Positions 8,845 to 18,941 are shown, counted from the first letter of the stretch. The stretch is DNA of 64,000 bases from an uncultured cyanobacterium (GCA_937899645.1 CALCCD010000005.1:1-64000), one strand, 5' to 3'. A program made the numbers and translations. The notes: generated by a model from the letters alone, not told the origin.

Positions 8845-10703
8845 TCTGCCAGGTAAGCTTCGGCTTCAGCCTCACAGTCGCGCTGGTCGGCAAGGCGCGA
8901 GTCGGCCTGCTCGCGCACTCGCTCCCAAGCTTCGCGAGGATCTTCTTGGCGGGCCGCTTGCACCCTAGCGCGGACGCACCAGGCTTTGGCGCTCGAATCG
9001 GGAAACACTTCAATGACCTGCGCGGCGTATCGCTCTGCTTTTTGGAGCCGTCCAGTTTGAAGCGCTAACCACGCACCCTGAGCGTTCAGCGAAGCCCGAA
9101 TTTCGGTGTGATTCGGAGAGTCGGGACTGAGCCTCTCTAAACCTTCCGTAATGGCAAAGTCCGCGCGCGCGAAGTCATCTCGTTCGAGCAAGAGTCGCGC
9201 CCACTCGGGATAGGCCATCGCAAACCCACGCATCGCGGACTTGCGCATCATTTCAATCGCGCGGTCGGGCTTGCGAAGCTTGCGATCGTAAACCTGGGCC
9301 AGATTGTAGCGGGATACGGCGTCCCAAGGGGCTAGAAAAGACTGCACCTCAAAGGCGCGCGCTCCGAGGGCATAGTTGCCGACTCGATAAGCAGATCGAC
9401 CGAGTTGCGATGCAAGCGGAATGCTGCCAGCCCAAAGCAGCGCGAGTGTTCCAGCGGCCGCAGCAAGCTTGAGCGAACGCCGCGTTTTCGGGCCGGCCGG
9501 AGAAGCTGGAGGCGCTGTAAGTTTTGGAGGATCTGGCTCGATCGCAGATGGCGCGTCCTGCGGCGCGTCCTGCGGCACGAGCTGCTCCCAGGTCAGCACG
9601 TCCGCCTCGGGGTGTTGGTATAGCACCGGCAGCCAAGTCGCACAGGGATGGTCGCTCTCGAGGTGAGCGAGGCGCTGGCGGGCGTGGCGCACGGCTGCGG
9701 CTAAGGGCAGCTTGTCGCGGGCGAAAGCCTGCAAAAAGTAGCGCAGAAACTCCTGGGCGACGCGATCGGGGACGGCTTCGCGCATGATCGCCATCTGGGG
9801 GATGCGCGCCGTATTCAGTCCGCGTGCGATACCCAGCCCGTCGCAGGAGTTGAAAATTGCCAGGCGCAACCCGCGATCGGCGGCCTTTTGCAGCGAGTAC
9901 CACAGCTCGTCGATGGTGACGCTCTCGGTGGCGTTGATAAAGATATGGCCGGAGTCGGCTTCGGTGCGGCTGTGACCGGCAAAAAACAAGATATCCCAGT
10001 GGCCTGAGTGCAGGGCGTCTTCGAGTTCGGCGCGGGTCGGGGCGATCGCGAACTCCAGCTCGAGGGCACTGCCGACATCGAGTGCGGCGCTTTCGAGCAG
10101 GCCGCGATCGACGCTCGTATCGATGCCGTCGCCATTGCCGAAAACGGCCAGAATACGGGCGGTCGATCGACCGCGATCGCGCGGTTGCGGACACTTCGAG
10201 AGATGAGGAAAGCTCAGCGCCGGTTCGAGGGCGGGATAGTCGTTTAGCAGCGACCATTTTTGCCAGGGTAGGCGTTCGACTTGGCGATCGGTGGCGACGA
10301 TCGACAGGCGAGCGCGATCGTGGGGACTTAGGTAAGTGCGTATCTGGGTGACGACCTGCTGCATCTCGTCGCTCTCGAGCCACTGGTGAAACTGCTCTAG
10401 AAGTACGTCTCCAGACTCGTGGCACGCTTGCAGTTGCGTGGCGTAGTTTTTCTCGTAGAAAACTTCGACGAGGCGAACTCGCGCTCGCTGCTCTTGGCTT
10501 TTGGCGAGCTGGCGGTAGGCTTGCCAGTGCTCGTGGGTCTGCGCTGTCAACTCGAGAAGCGGCGGCAGACCGATCGAAATTCGCCGCTCGGTTCGGCCAT
10601 CGCGCGCGATGGTCAGCGTGACGTGCGCCCCCTGGGTAAGGCAACCGGTGAAGTCCAGGCAGACGCGCAAGTCGGCGCGCGGTTCGGGGAGATTCAGAAC
10701 CAT
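8841..10703 (-). CDS. CHAT domain peptidase with membrane anchor and TPR tail
   Basis: A 620-residue multidomain protein. Residues 1-150 are an N-terminal helical/strand region. A CHAT domain (caspase-like clan CD peptidase) spans roughly 180-375, with the catalytic His244 in FFAGHSR and Cys287 in FNSCDG, so the dyad is intact. A Pro/Ala-rich linker follows, then a transmembrane helix at about 411-430, then TPR-like helices to the end. The orientation places CHAT in the cytoplasm and the helical tail outside, or the reverse; the sequence does not decide. It lies between the DUF1822 gene (89 bp upstream) and the TPR gene (4-bp overlap downstream). The substrate is unknown; characterised CHAT enzymes cleave specific partner proteins. 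Confidence 0.9.
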   Translation of the reverse strand: MVLNLPEPRADLRVCLDFTGCLTQGAHVTLTIARDGRTERRISIGLPPLLELTAQTHEHWQAYRQLAKSQEQRARVRLVEVFYEKNYATQLQACHESGDVLLEQFHQWLESDEMQQVVTQIRTYLSPHDRARLSIVATDRQVERLPWQKWSLLNDYPALEPALSFPHLSKCPQPRDRGRSTARILAVFGNGDGIDTSVDRGLLESAALDVGSALELEFAIAPTRAELEDALHSGHWDILFFAGHSRTEADSGHIFINATESVTIDELWYSLQKAADRGLRLAIFNSCDGLGIARGLNTARIPQMAIMREAVPDRVAQEFLRYFLQAFARDKLPLAAAVRHARQRLAHLESDHPCATWLPVLYQHPEADVLTWEQLVPQDAPQDAPSAIEPDPPKLTAPPASPAGPKTRRSLKLAAAAGTLALLWAGSIPLASQLGRSAYRVGNYALGARAFEVQSFLAPWDAVSRYNLAQVYDRKLRKPDRAIEMMRKSAMRGFAMAYPEWARLLLERDDFARADFAITEGLERLSPDSPNHTEIRASLNAQGAWLALQTGRLQKAERYAAQVIEVFPDSSAKAWCVRARVQAARQEDPREAWERVREQADSRLADQRDCEAEAEAYLAE

Positions 10704-10792
10704 ACGAGTGGTCTTGAGTAGATACAGCCGCGTTAATTCTTTCGTGTCGGTTCCTGGATCTTCAGAGCCTCAGTTTCGCTGGCCCGATCGTT

Positions 10793-11866
10793 TCAGCCGA
10801 CGAAATGCTCGGTGTGTTCGGTTTCTTTGAGGGCGATGCGGACGCTGAAGCGCTCGCCGCGATCGACTGTCATTCGGAACCCAAACGAGTCGTTGCCGTT
10901 GGGCTTGGCGTGATTGATGGTGTCCCCCGCGCCGTCGATTAGGGACAGCGTCAAAGCATTCGGTAGCGCGGTCTCGTCGGCAGCGGGGACGACGTGACAA
11001 GACACTTCACGCATTTCCGGGTTTACCGCGCGCGTCTTGACGAAAAAGCCGAGGTGTAGGGGAACGGTGAGCCCCTCGTCGTGGGTCTGCCGGTCGATCG
11101 CGGGAAACTCGAGCAGCTTGGCGCGGGTAAAGGCGCGGGTGCTGTAGCCGGACGTTTCGTCCTGGAGCGCGCTACCTCCCCGAAAGGCGAGTTCGGGCGT
11201 TTGCAAACCGAGCTGAGCCTTAATGTCTTCGAGGGTAGACCAGCCCGCCTGCACCAGATCGGAGAACCAGTCGTCGAGTCGGCTGAAGCCAGAGGCGGCG
11301 CTTGTTTCTTTGCTGGCGTCTTCCTGGGGGCGCTCGAGCAGGGCATCGAGAAACGGGTCGAGATCCGACCAAGCCCCGAGGGGAACCGATTCGCGATCGA
11401 CGGCACTTAAAAAGCCGGAGATCGTGGCGCGTCCGAGGTCTTCTGAAATCTCCACGGCGAGAAACCCCGCACGATCGCGCCAGACCGATCGCGGTACGGC
11501 TACCGCAGCATCGCCGGAGCAGTAGGGCCGACATTCCAGCACTCGTCCGTCCTGGAGGGGCAAGTCGGCCACTTCGTCGCGACCGGGAAGCGAAAAATCT
11601 CGGGTTCCCCAGAGCTGACTGCGATCGAGGTCGGGAACGAGGCCGATGTACTTGCAGTACTGCGCGATTGCCAGAGTCGCCAACGCGTTGAAGCGGATGC
11701 GCTCGCTGCGTTCGTCCGGTTCGCGATCGAGGAGTAAGGTTTCGACGCGCTGGCGATCGACGAACGATATCGGCAGCTCGAACGCAAGCGGCTCTCGTTC
11801 GAGTGGGTCTTCGCGAAGCTCAGACCTGTCAGCGGTCGATCTCTGGGGGTCGGAGGTCATAGACAA
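10793..11866 (-). CDS. DUF1822 family protein
   Basis: A 357-residue soluble protein of the cyanobacterial family DUF1822. Signature segments are RFNALATLAIAQYCKYIGL, the strand LQDGRVLECRP, and WRDRAGFLAVEIS. The C-terminal half includes LVQAGWSTLEDIKAQLGLQ and a beta-rich end. The function is unknown. Genes of this family are commonly found next to a sigma-70-like gene and a CHAT gene, as here, which supports the call. The start at 11866 (MSMTSD) or two codons later is uncertain. It lies 130 bp downstream of the sigma-like gene and 89 bp upstream of the CHAT gene, all on the same strand. Confidence 0.88.
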   Translation of the reverse strand: MSMTSDPQRSTADRSELREDPLEREPLAFELPISFVDRQRVETLLLDREPDERSERIRFNALATLAIAQYCKYIGLVPDLDRSQLWGTRDFSLPGRDEVADLPLQDGRVLECRPYCSGDAAVAVPRSVWRDRAGFLAVEISEDLGRATISGFLSAVDRESVPLGAWSDLDPFLDALLERPQEDASKETSAASGFSRLDDWFSDLVQAGWSTLEDIKAQLGLQTPELAFRGGSALQDETSGYSTRAFTRAKLLEFPAIDRQTHDEGLTVPLHLGFFVKTRAVNPEMREVSCHVVPAADETALPNALTLSLIDGAGDTINHAKPNGNDSFGFRMTVDRGERFSVRIALKETEHTEHFVG

Positions 11867-11996
11867 AGAAGGGGCTAGACAACTGAGCGGATGCGGAATG
11901 CGTGTTGTGGTGCTCGATCCATGAAGTTAGATACGCGGTCGCATCCTACTATTCCAATCGAGCGGCGACGAGACTTTTTACGCAATGCCCGCCAAC

Positions 11997-12686
11997 TTAC
12001 ACAGACTGGAAGTAGTCGCGAATATAGTCCCTGAGTTTGAGAGTATTGCGATCGAGAAAAGACTTCGCCGTTGTGATTTTTGTATCGTAACGCTCTGCGA
12101 TTTCGCGCCAGCGATAATTGTCGCGCCGCATCAGGAAAATCGCCTGCCAGGTCGCTTCGGGCTTCCCCGGCAGGTGAATCGAGCGAAACTTACCGTCGGG
12201 GTCTTCTTCGACGAACTGTACGAGATCGTCCCAGAGGCCGCCACTGTCGTTGCACTCCTGTGCGATTGCCTCCTGGCCGTACGTTGTCTCGATCGATTGG
12301 CCCTCGAAGTTCTTGGGCGCGCCGTGCATGTCGAAAAACTTCGCCACTGCTGTATTGAAACGAAACCGCAGCGTCCGATTCGCCAGGTGCAGCAGCGAGC
12401 CTTTTTTTGGGTCGTAGTCGTCGATTTTGCTCGCGAGGTATTCCGCCGTCATCGACCAGGCAGCGCCATAGATATCGTCATAAAAACCCACGTATCCCCT
12501 ACTTTGCGGGCGGGCGAGTTCGCCCGAGTTTTGCAGCGCCATCAGTAGCCGCGAGATGTATTGTGCCCGTCGAGGACTCGGGTTGGGCTCGCGCTGGGCG
12601 CGACGGGCGAGATCGTGCAGCTTGCGGTTAAGCGGACTGGTTCCGGTTGGTAGCTCGTCGTCAAACTCGGATGGGTTGCTCGGCAT
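11997..12686 (-). CDS. Sigma-70 family-like RNA polymerase sigma factor
   Basis: A 229-residue protein with a region-2-like helix set at about residues 65-120 (IYGAAWSMTAEYLASKIDDYDPKKGSLLHL) and a region-4-like helix-turn-helix at the C-terminus (YRWREIAERYDTKITTAKSFL). This is the short, divergent cyanobacterial sigma-like type that precedes DUF1822 and CHAT genes. It is the first gene of the minus-strand cassette and could direct transcription of the cassette or of other CHAT-related genes; this is inference. Region 2 lacks an obvious full -10 recognition helix, so it could act as an accessory factor rather than a true sigma factor. Confidence 0.78.
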   Translation of the reverse strand: MPSNPSEFDDELPTGTSPLNRKLHDLARRAQREPNPSPRRAQYISRLLMALQNSGELARPQSRGYVGFYDDIYGAAWSMTAEYLASKIDDYDPKKGSLLHLANRTLRFRFNTAVAKFFDMHGAPKNFEGQSIETTYGQEAIAQECNDSGGLWDDLVQFVEEDPDGKFRSIHLPGKPEATWQAIFLMRRDNYRWREIAERYDTKITTAKSFLDRNTLKLRDYIRDYFQSV

Positions 12687-12933
12687 CTGTTTTCTCGTTG
12701 GCCTCGATCGAAGCAGGAAAGCGCGGCGATCGCGGGCATCTAAGCTCTCCTGAGTTTTAACAGACTATCTCAGTCGGGACGCGCGAAAACATCGACACGA
12801 GCGGGGAACACACCATCCACGCTCACTCTAGAGGCATGTAATCCAATGCAAAAGTCGCGCCAAATATATTCGGGATCGCCAGCGCGCAACTCATTAGAGA
12901 AGTCGAGATCGCCAGATTGGAATGGCCTCGAAC

Positions 12934-15900
12934 TCAGGCCGATACACCTTCAACGTCTGCGTCCACCGTGTCGTACAACTCTCTGAGTCGATCGAGCACG
13001 CCATCCTCAGGCTCCCAGAACCCGCGTCCTTCCGCCTCCAACATCCGCCCGACAATATTGCGAAACGCCTCCGGATTCGCCTGGCGCAACCGTTCCGCCA
13101 TCTCGGCGTCCAGCGCGTAGGTTTCCGCCGCTTGGTCGTACACCCACCCCTCCTGAAAATCCGCCGTCCCCGCCCAGCCGATCGCCGCCGTCATCCGCTG
13201 CGAGATCTCATACGCACCGCCAGATCCCTGCTCGGCCATCGCCTCCGCCCATTTGGGATTGAGCAGCTTCGTGCGGTACTCCAAACGCAGCACGTCATCG
13301 AGCTGACGCGGCGTCGTGTCTTTGGAGAAGCTTTCGATGACGCTGGTTTTCACCTTACGTCCAGCTTTCATCGACGCCGCTTTTTGCAGGCCACCGGTGT
13401 TGGCATAATACTCCTGGATATCCGTTAAGCCGTACTCCACCGAGTCGATTTCCTGGACGACGCGATCGGTCGTTTTCAGGAGCGTGTCGAGAACTTCCGG
13501 GCGGGCTTGGCCTTTGTCGCCGCGCCCGTAGCTGAAGCTGTTACGGTTGCGCCACTGGTCGCCCAGCTCTTCGCCCGACTCCCAGTTGCTATCGACGACG
13601 CGATCGTTGACTAGCGACCCGAAGTCGCCGGAGGGGTTGGAGAAGAGGCGGGCAGTGGTGTTCTCGATGCCCCGTGCTTGCAATTCCTGGGCGTGCTTGC
13701 GGATAAAGTTCTGCTCGATCGGCTCGTCGGCAGCGGCAGCACGCACGAACAGATCGTCGAGCAGCTCGATGACGTTGACGAAACTGTCGCGAAAAATCCC
13801 GGACATGTTACCTAGCACATCGATGCGCGGATGGCCGACGGTCTCGATCGGCACCAGCCCGTAGCGCACCACGCGCCCGGTTCCTTCCTTAATCGGTTCC
13901 GCGCCCACCAGCTCGAGCAAAATCCCGATCGACTCGCCCTTCGTCTTAATCGCATCCAGCCCCCAGAGCATCACCGCCATCGTCTCGGGATATTCGCCGT
14001 TCTCCGCCAGCGATTGGGCGATTAGCTTCTTGCCGATTTCGCGACCGCGTACACAAGCGGCAGGTGACGGCATGCGATAGGGATCGAGAGCATGGATGTT
14101 GCGCCCGGTGGGCAGAACGCCGAGGCCGTCGCGCAACAGATCGCCACCGGGGGCAGGCGGGATGTATTCGCCGTTGAGGCCGCGCAGGAGGTTGGTCATT
14201 TCTTCGGTGGAGCGGCGCAGCAGGTCGCGGATTTGCTGGGCTTCGTTCAGGGTGGCGAGCTGGGTTTCGTTGCCATCGGCGCGGTAGGTCAGCCGATCGA
14301 GTTCGTCGGTTTTGTCGTGGGCGATCGCCGCGATCGCTTCCGGCGTTAAACGCTCCTCGGTTTGCTTGTCTCCAAAATACGCCTCAAGATAAGACGCCAA
14401 CTGCTCTGGTGTCGGCTCTGCCCCCAGGGTATGCAGCCCCGACGAAAATAAGCGCTGCTCGACGATTTGCAGATATTCGTAAACCTCGACGAAGTAGCGA
14501 CTGAGCGCCTCGCGCCCGAACAGGCTAGCGTTCTCGAAGGTAAACTCGATGCCCATCTCCTGCGCGGTGGTGAAGGGGCAGTCGTTTTCCAAGCCCGCAT
14601 CGACGATTTTTTGAACGATCGCCCCGCGCAGCGCCTCATTTTTAATCGGGTCTTCGCGATATTCGCCAATCAGCTCCCGTAGCGCCGCCATCTCCTTATA
14701 GAGTCCCGCGCGACCGTAGGGCGGCACGTTGTGCGAAACGATAACGCCGTAGCCGCGTCGCTTGGCGAGCATCGACTCGGAGGGGTTGTTGGCGGCGTAA
14801 ATATAAAGGTTGGGCAGGTCGCCGAGCAGCACGTCCGACCAGGAGTAGCCGGTGTTACCCAGGGGTGAGCCGGGGAGCCACTCCACCGTGCCGTGCATCC
14901 CGAAGTGGACGATCGCGTCGGGCTGATAGTCGTTTTGTAGCCACTTGTAGAAGGCGGCGTACTGCGGGTGCGGCGTCAGGTCTTTCTCGAACATCAGGCG
15001 CATCGGGTCGCCCGCGATGCCGAGCGGCGGCTGTACGCCAAACCAGACGTTGCCGAGCTGCACGCCGCCCACCTGAAACTCCGAATCGAGAGTTTTGATG
15101 TTCGTGCGGGTCAGGTCGTTCCACTGCTTTTCCATGCGGCGCGTCAGCAGGTAGCCCAGCCAGCGCTCCAGGGTTTTGACGTCGATCGACTCGGGCTTCA
15201 GCGCCGCATCGGACACGCCGGGAACCCACTCGTCGGCTTCCTTGACGGCACGGGTTAATGCTTCGCCGTCTGCGGGGATTTCTCCCACGTCGTAGCCTTC
15301 TGTCTTCAGCGCTTCTAAGAACTTGACGAGCGATCTCCCGACATTGAGCAGCGCCGCCGTGCCCGTCGCGCCATATCCCGGCGGGAAGCCGTAGAGAATC
15401 ACGGCGAGCTTGCGATCGGGCTTGGGTTTCTGGCGTAGGTCGATCCAGTTTTTGATGCGCCCGGTCAGGCGCTTGACGCGATCGGGGATCAAATAAATAT
15501 CCTCGCCGACGAGTCCGCCCAACGGCACGGGGTCGATCGCCCCGTCCAGCTCCGGTAGCGAATACAGCACCACGCTTTGCAGCCCGCCGATACCCTTGCG
15601 CGTCCAGGAGTGAATATCCTGAATCAGCAGCGGCGCGGCCACGAAATAGGGCACGTTTTTCGCCGAGAGAATCTGTTTGGCGACGGCCACTTGGCGACCG
15701 GCCTCCATCGAACCGGCGGGGCCACCGACTAGCGGAAAGCCGATCGTCGAGACGATCGCATCAACGCTGACGGCATCTTTCGAGAGCGATTTAATCTCGT
15801 TTTGGCCGCGCGATCGCAGCTCCGTTTCGTAGGTGCTGGTCATCCAGTCGCGCACCGCGACGTGACCCTCGACACCGTTGATGAAAATCGGCAGGGGCGT

Positions 15901-16686
15901 GAGGCCCGCGGCTTCAAATTCGCGGATGAGCTGAGGAATATAGGGCTGGTTGGTGACGACGTGTTTGCGATAAAGCAGGATGCCGACAGTAGGATTATTG
16001 TGCTGCGGAAACTGCTGGGCGTACCAGTTTAAGTAGGCATTGGGCTGCTCGAAATAGCCGTCGTATTCCGGGTGGAGCAAGCCCATATTTGGCGTCTCGA
16101 TCGGCGCGGGAATCTCGCCCACCTTGAGGCCGAAATATTTCTCGCCGATCGTCCAAAACATCGACGCCACGTTGTCCGTACCGCCTGCATTCCAGTAGCC
16201 GTAAATAATCAGCCAGTTCCGCAAGTCCTGCACCTTCTTCACCGTCACGAACTTGAGCAGCTTCGGCCCTACTTTCAGAAAGCTGATGTAACCGGCGAGC
16301 TTATCCTCTTCCTTACCGCTGGAAAACTTGCTGAGAATAAACTTGACGGGCTTGGGCATCCCGGCGGGCTTGTCGCCGATTTTGAACTGGCCGATTTGGG
16401 TCAGCGACACCAGCTCTAGCGCCGACTCGAACACCAGGCGCATCGGAATATGCCGAACTCGCTCGCGGAGCCACAGCACCTGGTCGTAGTCGAACACCAG
16501 GCTGGCGAAGAACACGTCGGCATCTTTGAGCGCGGCGGCGACGGTGTTGGGTTGGGTGGTGATGTCGCGATCGGTGAAGGTTTGGATTTCGAGTTCCGGG
16601 CAGCGGACGACAGCGCGATCGGCGGCCTGCCGGTACAACCCGGCATTAAAGGTCTCGAAGCCTGCGATGAGGACGATGCGCGTCAC
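12934..16686 (-). CDS. bchH: Magnesium chelatase subunit H (BchH/ChlH type, probable paralogue)
   Basis: A 1250-residue porphyrin-binding subunit of the CobN/Mg-chelatase family. It inserts Mg2+ into protoporphyrin IX together with the ChlI and ChlD AAA+ subunits. The conserved HFGMHGTVEWLPG near residue 594, VGILLYRKHVVTN, and a C-terminal NPEAFRNIVGRMLEAEGRGFW support the family. The N-terminus (MTRIVLIAGFETFN) differs from the main cyanobacterial ChlH as I remember it, and the protein is about 80 residues shorter, so it is probably the second H-subunit paralogue found in several cyanobacteria. CobN is the alternative, but the C-terminal half is clearly H-subunit-like. It is divergent from the BON gene, with a 204-bp gap. 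No chlI or chlD is in the window. Confidence 0.88.
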   Translation of the reverse strand: MTRIVLIAGFETFNAGLYRQAADRAVVRCPELEIQTFTDRDITTQPNTVAAALKDADVFFASLVFDYDQVLWLRERVRHIPMRLVFESALELVSLTQIGQFKIGDKPAGMPKPVKFILSKFSSGKEEDKLAGYISFLKVGPKLLKFVTVKKVQDLRNWLIIYGYWNAGGTDNVASMFWTIGEKYFGLKVGEIPAPIETPNMGLLHPEYDGYFEQPNAYLNWYAQQFPQHNNPTVGILLYRKHVVTNQPYIPQLIREFEAAGLTPLPIFINGVEGHVAVRDWMTSTYETELRSRGQNEIKSLSKDAVSVDAIVSTIGFPLVGGPAGSMEAGRQVAVAKQILSAKNVPYFVAAPLLIQDIHSWTRKGIGGLQSVVLYSLPELDGAIDPVPLGGLVGEDIYLIPDRVKRLTGRIKNWIDLRQKPKPDRKLAVILYGFPPGYGATGTAALLNVGRSLVKFLEALKTEGYDVGEIPADGEALTRAVKEADEWVPGVSDAALKPESIDVKTLERWLGYLLTRRMEKQWNDLTRTNIKTLDSEFQVGGVQLGNVWFGVQPPLGIAGDPMRLMFEKDLTPHPQYAAFYKWLQNDYQPDAIVHFGMHGTVEWLPGSPLGNTGYSWSDVLLGDLPNLYIYAANNPSESMLAKRRGYGVIVSHNVPPYGRAGLYKEMAALRELIGEYREDPIKNEALRGAIVQKIVDAGLENDCPFTTAQEMGIEFTFENASLFGREALSRYFVEVYEYLQIVEQRLFSSGLHTLGAEPTPEQLASYLEAYFGDKQTEERLTPEAIAAIAHDKTDELDRLTYRADGNETQLATLNEAQQIRDLLRRSTEEMTNLLRGLNGEYIPPAPGGDLLRDGLGVLPTGRNIHALDPYRMPSPAACVRGREIGKKLIAQSLAENGEYPETMAVMLWGLDAIKTKGESIGILLELVGAEPIKEGTGRVVRYGLVPIETVGHPRIDVLGNMSGIFRDSFVNVIELLDDLFVRAAAADEPIEQNFIRKHAQELQARGIENTTARLFSNPSGDFGSLVNDRVVDSNWESGEELGDQWRNRNSFSYGRGDKGQARPEVLDTLLKTTDRVVQEIDSVEYGLTDIQEYYANTGGLQKAASMKAGRKVKTSVIESFSKDTTPRQLDDVLRLEYRTKLLNPKWAEAMAEQGSGGAYEISQRMTAAIGWAGTADFQEGWVYDQAAETYALDAEMAERLRQANPEAFRNIVGRMLEAEGRGFWEPEDGVLDRLRELYDTVDADVEGVSA

Positions 16687-16890
16687 GATGAGATTGCCCG
16701 GAACTGCCTGTTACGTTTCGTTACTCGTATCTTAGCGCTGAGGTTGGGGCGCGACGGCGCGATCGCAATACTGAGAAAAACCTGAAGCCACAGGCCACCC
16801 ACAAGCTGGCAACCGACAATCGGAGCAGCGCCGCGCCGGGGAAGTTTCCCGTCGGGCGATCGAAACGATTCAACTACTCAGAGAACAGTC

Positions 16891-17289
16891 ATGGCTTGGC
16901 TAAAGCGCATCTTCGGCAAAGAAGAACAAGATAAGGTCGGACAATTCGAGACGATGCCGATCTTCGAGTCCACCGCGAAGGGCAAAGCGGCGAAACTATC
17001 CGCGCCCGCCAAACCGGCAACGGACGAGAAAGGCGAGGAAATCCCGCCCGAGCGCGTCGGCCTCGATGGCAAATATGACGAAAGCGGCCTCGCCAAGCGC
17101 GTCGCGGCAGCGTTCGATATGGATGCGGCAACGGCGGATCTTGACTCCGTTTGGGTCGCGCAGCTCACGGGCGTGGTCGTGCTGAAGGGTTCGGTTCCCA
17201 GCCAGGGCGATCTCGACAAGCTCGTGGAGATTGCTAACGAAGTCTACGGCTCGACGAGCGTGCAGACGGATGAAGTGACGATCGGTTAA
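16891..17289 (+). CDS. BON-domain-like small protein
   Basis: A 132-residue protein starting MAWLKRIFGKEEQDK. Residues 20-60 are a low-complexity, charged and probably disordered linker. The C-terminal half carries a BON-like fold: the helix SGLAKRVAAAFDMDA, then a strand in GVVVLKGSVPSQGDLDKL, and the final strand STSVQTDEV. BON domains bind phospholipids or other envelope ligands and are often found in stress proteins. There is no signal peptide, so it is probably cytoplasmic or membrane-peripheral. It is transcribed divergently from the bchH-type gene and ends at a strong terminator. The function is unknown. Confidence 0.8.
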   Translation: MAWLKRIFGKEEQDKVGQFETMPIFESTAKGKAAKLSAPAKPATDEKGEEIPPERVGLDGKYDESGLAKRVAAAFDMDAATADLDSVWVAQLTGVVVLKGSVPSQGDLDKLVEIANEVYGSTSVQTDEVTIG

Positions 17290-17310
17290 ATCGCGATCGC
17301 GATCCGACAG

Positions 17311-17348
17311 AACCCCGCCACAATCCCGATTGAGACTGTGGCGGGGTT
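17311..17348 (+). terminator. Bidirectional terminator between the BON gene and chlB
   Basis: A perfect 12-bp stem (AACCCCGCCACA / TGTGGCGGGGTT) with a 14-nt loop, followed on the plus strand by TATTTT. The BON gene (plus) and chlB (minus) converge here, and the A/T ends on both arms suit termination in both directions. Confidence 0.85.
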
Positions 17349-17414
17349 TATTTTGGCGCGGAGACGCGATCTCGGAGAACTCACGTACGATAGGCGATCG
17401 CGCCTCGGACTCGC

Positions 17415-18941
17415 CTACGCGCCCACCGCCTCCTTCGCCGCGTACAGTGTCTCCGCCGTGATTTTCGTGATGCCCTGCTCGCGCGCGAACTTCTCCGTAT
17501 TGCGCTTCACCTTGCCACGCACGAACCCCGGCACGTTTTGTAGCTCCTTCAGCCCGTCTTTCGACCAGCTCAGATCCGTCTCGGTGGAGATCGTCGCTGT
17601 GATGGCCTCCTTGGTGTCGTGTCCGCCGAAAATCTCCAGCAGGTGGTCTTCCATGCCCAGCGTGAACGAGTTGTAAACCAGGTCGGCGATCTGGTTCGTG
17701 CCTTCGTAGCCAACGAACGGGCGGTAGCCGACGGGGAAATTTTGGATGTGGATTGGCGATGCAATCACGCCGCAGGGAATATCCAGTCGCTTGCCGACGT
17801 GGCGCTCCATCTGCGTGCCAAAAATTGCGGCGGGTTCGAGCTTGGCAATCTTGTCGGCGATGACCGTATGGTCTTCGCTGATCAGCACCTCGTCGCAATA
17901 TTCCGACACCTGCTCGGTGAACCAGTCGCCGTCGTACTTGCAATAGGTTCCGGCCATCACGACATGGATGCCCATCTCCCGCGCTAGGATTTTCGTCATC
18001 GCGGCGGCGTGGGTGTTGTCGCCGAAGACGATCGCCTTTTTACCCGTTAGGTTTTGGCAGTCGATCGAGCGGGAGAACCAGGCCGCCTGCGAGACGAAGC
18101 GCGTCTGCTCGTCGATGAAATCTTCGTAGTTGACGCCAACGCCGCGACCGTTGAGCAGCTTCTGGATCGCGCGGATGCAGCGCGCCGTCTCGACGACGCC
18201 CATCGGCGTAATCTCGATCGAGGGCATCCCGAATTCGCGCTCGAGATACTGGCCGGTCATCTGTCCCAGCTCGCGATAGGGCAGCAGGTTAAACCAGGCG
18301 CGGGGCAGCTCTTTCAGGGTTTCGACTCGGGCTCCTTCGGGAATGATCGCGTTAATCGTAATGCCCAGCTCGGCCATGAGCTTTTTCAGCTCGGTGCAGT
18401 CGTGATTGTTATGGAACCCAAGGGTGGACATGCCGATGATATTCACCGACGGGTAGGGCGTTTGCTCGGTGTTCAGCGTGCCGCGTTTGCGCGCTTTTTC
18501 GATGTAGTATTCGACGATTTGCGCTAGGGTTCGATCGGCGGCTTGCAGCTCGTTGACGCGGTAGTGATTGACGTCGGCGAGCAGCACGTCGCTTTGGGTC
18601 TCGAGGGTGGCGCGCTTGACGAAATTCTCAAGATCTTCTTGCAGAATGCTCGACGTGCAGGTGGGCGTTAGGACGATAAGATCGGGATGTTCTTCGCTGT
18701 CTTTTCGGGTGATATTTTCAACGACTTTGTCTTGGGAACCGCGTGCGAGAACGTGGCGATCGACGATGCTGGCGGTGACGGGCGTAAAGTCGCGCTCGCG
18801 CGAGAGCATCGATCGCATGACGTTGAAATAGTCGTCGCCCAGCGGCGCGTGCATGATCGCGTGAACGTTTTTAAACGAGCTGGCAACGCGCAGCGTACCA
18901 ATGTGCGCGGGGCCTGCATACATCCAATAGGCGAGTTTCAT
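17415..18941 (-). CDS. chlB: Light-independent protochlorophyllide reductase subunit B
   Basis: ChlB pairs with ChlN to form the NB catalytic component of dark-operative protochlorophyllide reductase, a nitrogenase-like enzyme; ChlL delivers electrons. The 508-residue product starts [16 protein letters not shown], the invariant ChlB N-terminus. It keeps the [13 protein letters not shown] cysteine segment near residue 95 (cluster ligand) and [14 protein letters not shown]. The C-terminal domain ends in a basic helix region ([17 protein letters not shown]). The frame is open 28 codons further upstream, but the ATG at 18941 is the family start. chlL and chlN are not in the window. The enzyme is oxygen-sensitive and allows chlorophyll synthesis in darkness. 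Confidence 0.98.
   Translation of the reverse strand: MKLAYWMYAGPAHIGTLRVASSFKNVHAIMHAPLGDDYFNVMRSMLSRERDFTPVTASIVDRHVLARGSQDKVVENITRKDSEEHPDLIVLTPTCTSSILQEDLENFVKRATLETQSDVLLADVNHYRVNELQAADRTLAQIVEYYIEKARKRGTLNTEQTPYPSVNIIGMSTLGFHNNHDCTELKKLMAELGITINAIIPEGARVETLKELPRAWFNLLPYRELGQMTGQYLEREFGMPSIEITPMGVVETARCIRAIQKLLNGRGVGVNYEDFIDEQTRFVSQAAWFSRSIDCQNLTGKKAIVFGDNTHAAAMTKILAREMGIHVVMAGTYCKYDGDWFTEQVSEYCDEVLISEDHTVIADKIAKLEPAAIFGTQMERHVGKRLDIPCGVIASPIHIQNFPVGYRPFVGYEGTNQIADLVYNSFTLGMEDHLLEIFGGHDTKEAITATISTETDLSWSKDGLKELQNVPGFVRGKVKRNTEKFAREQGITKITAETLYAAKEAVGA

Noticed and set aside
9349-10644. A 431-codon minus-strand frame within the CHAT gene
   Set aside because: It is Arg/Pro/Ser-rich shadow coding. 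The CHAT frame on the same strand contains the catalytic motifs and domain structure.
11867-11996. Possible small gene between the sigma-like gene and the DUF1822 gene
   Set aside because: The 130 bp contain no frame with a credible start; it is probably only a leader.
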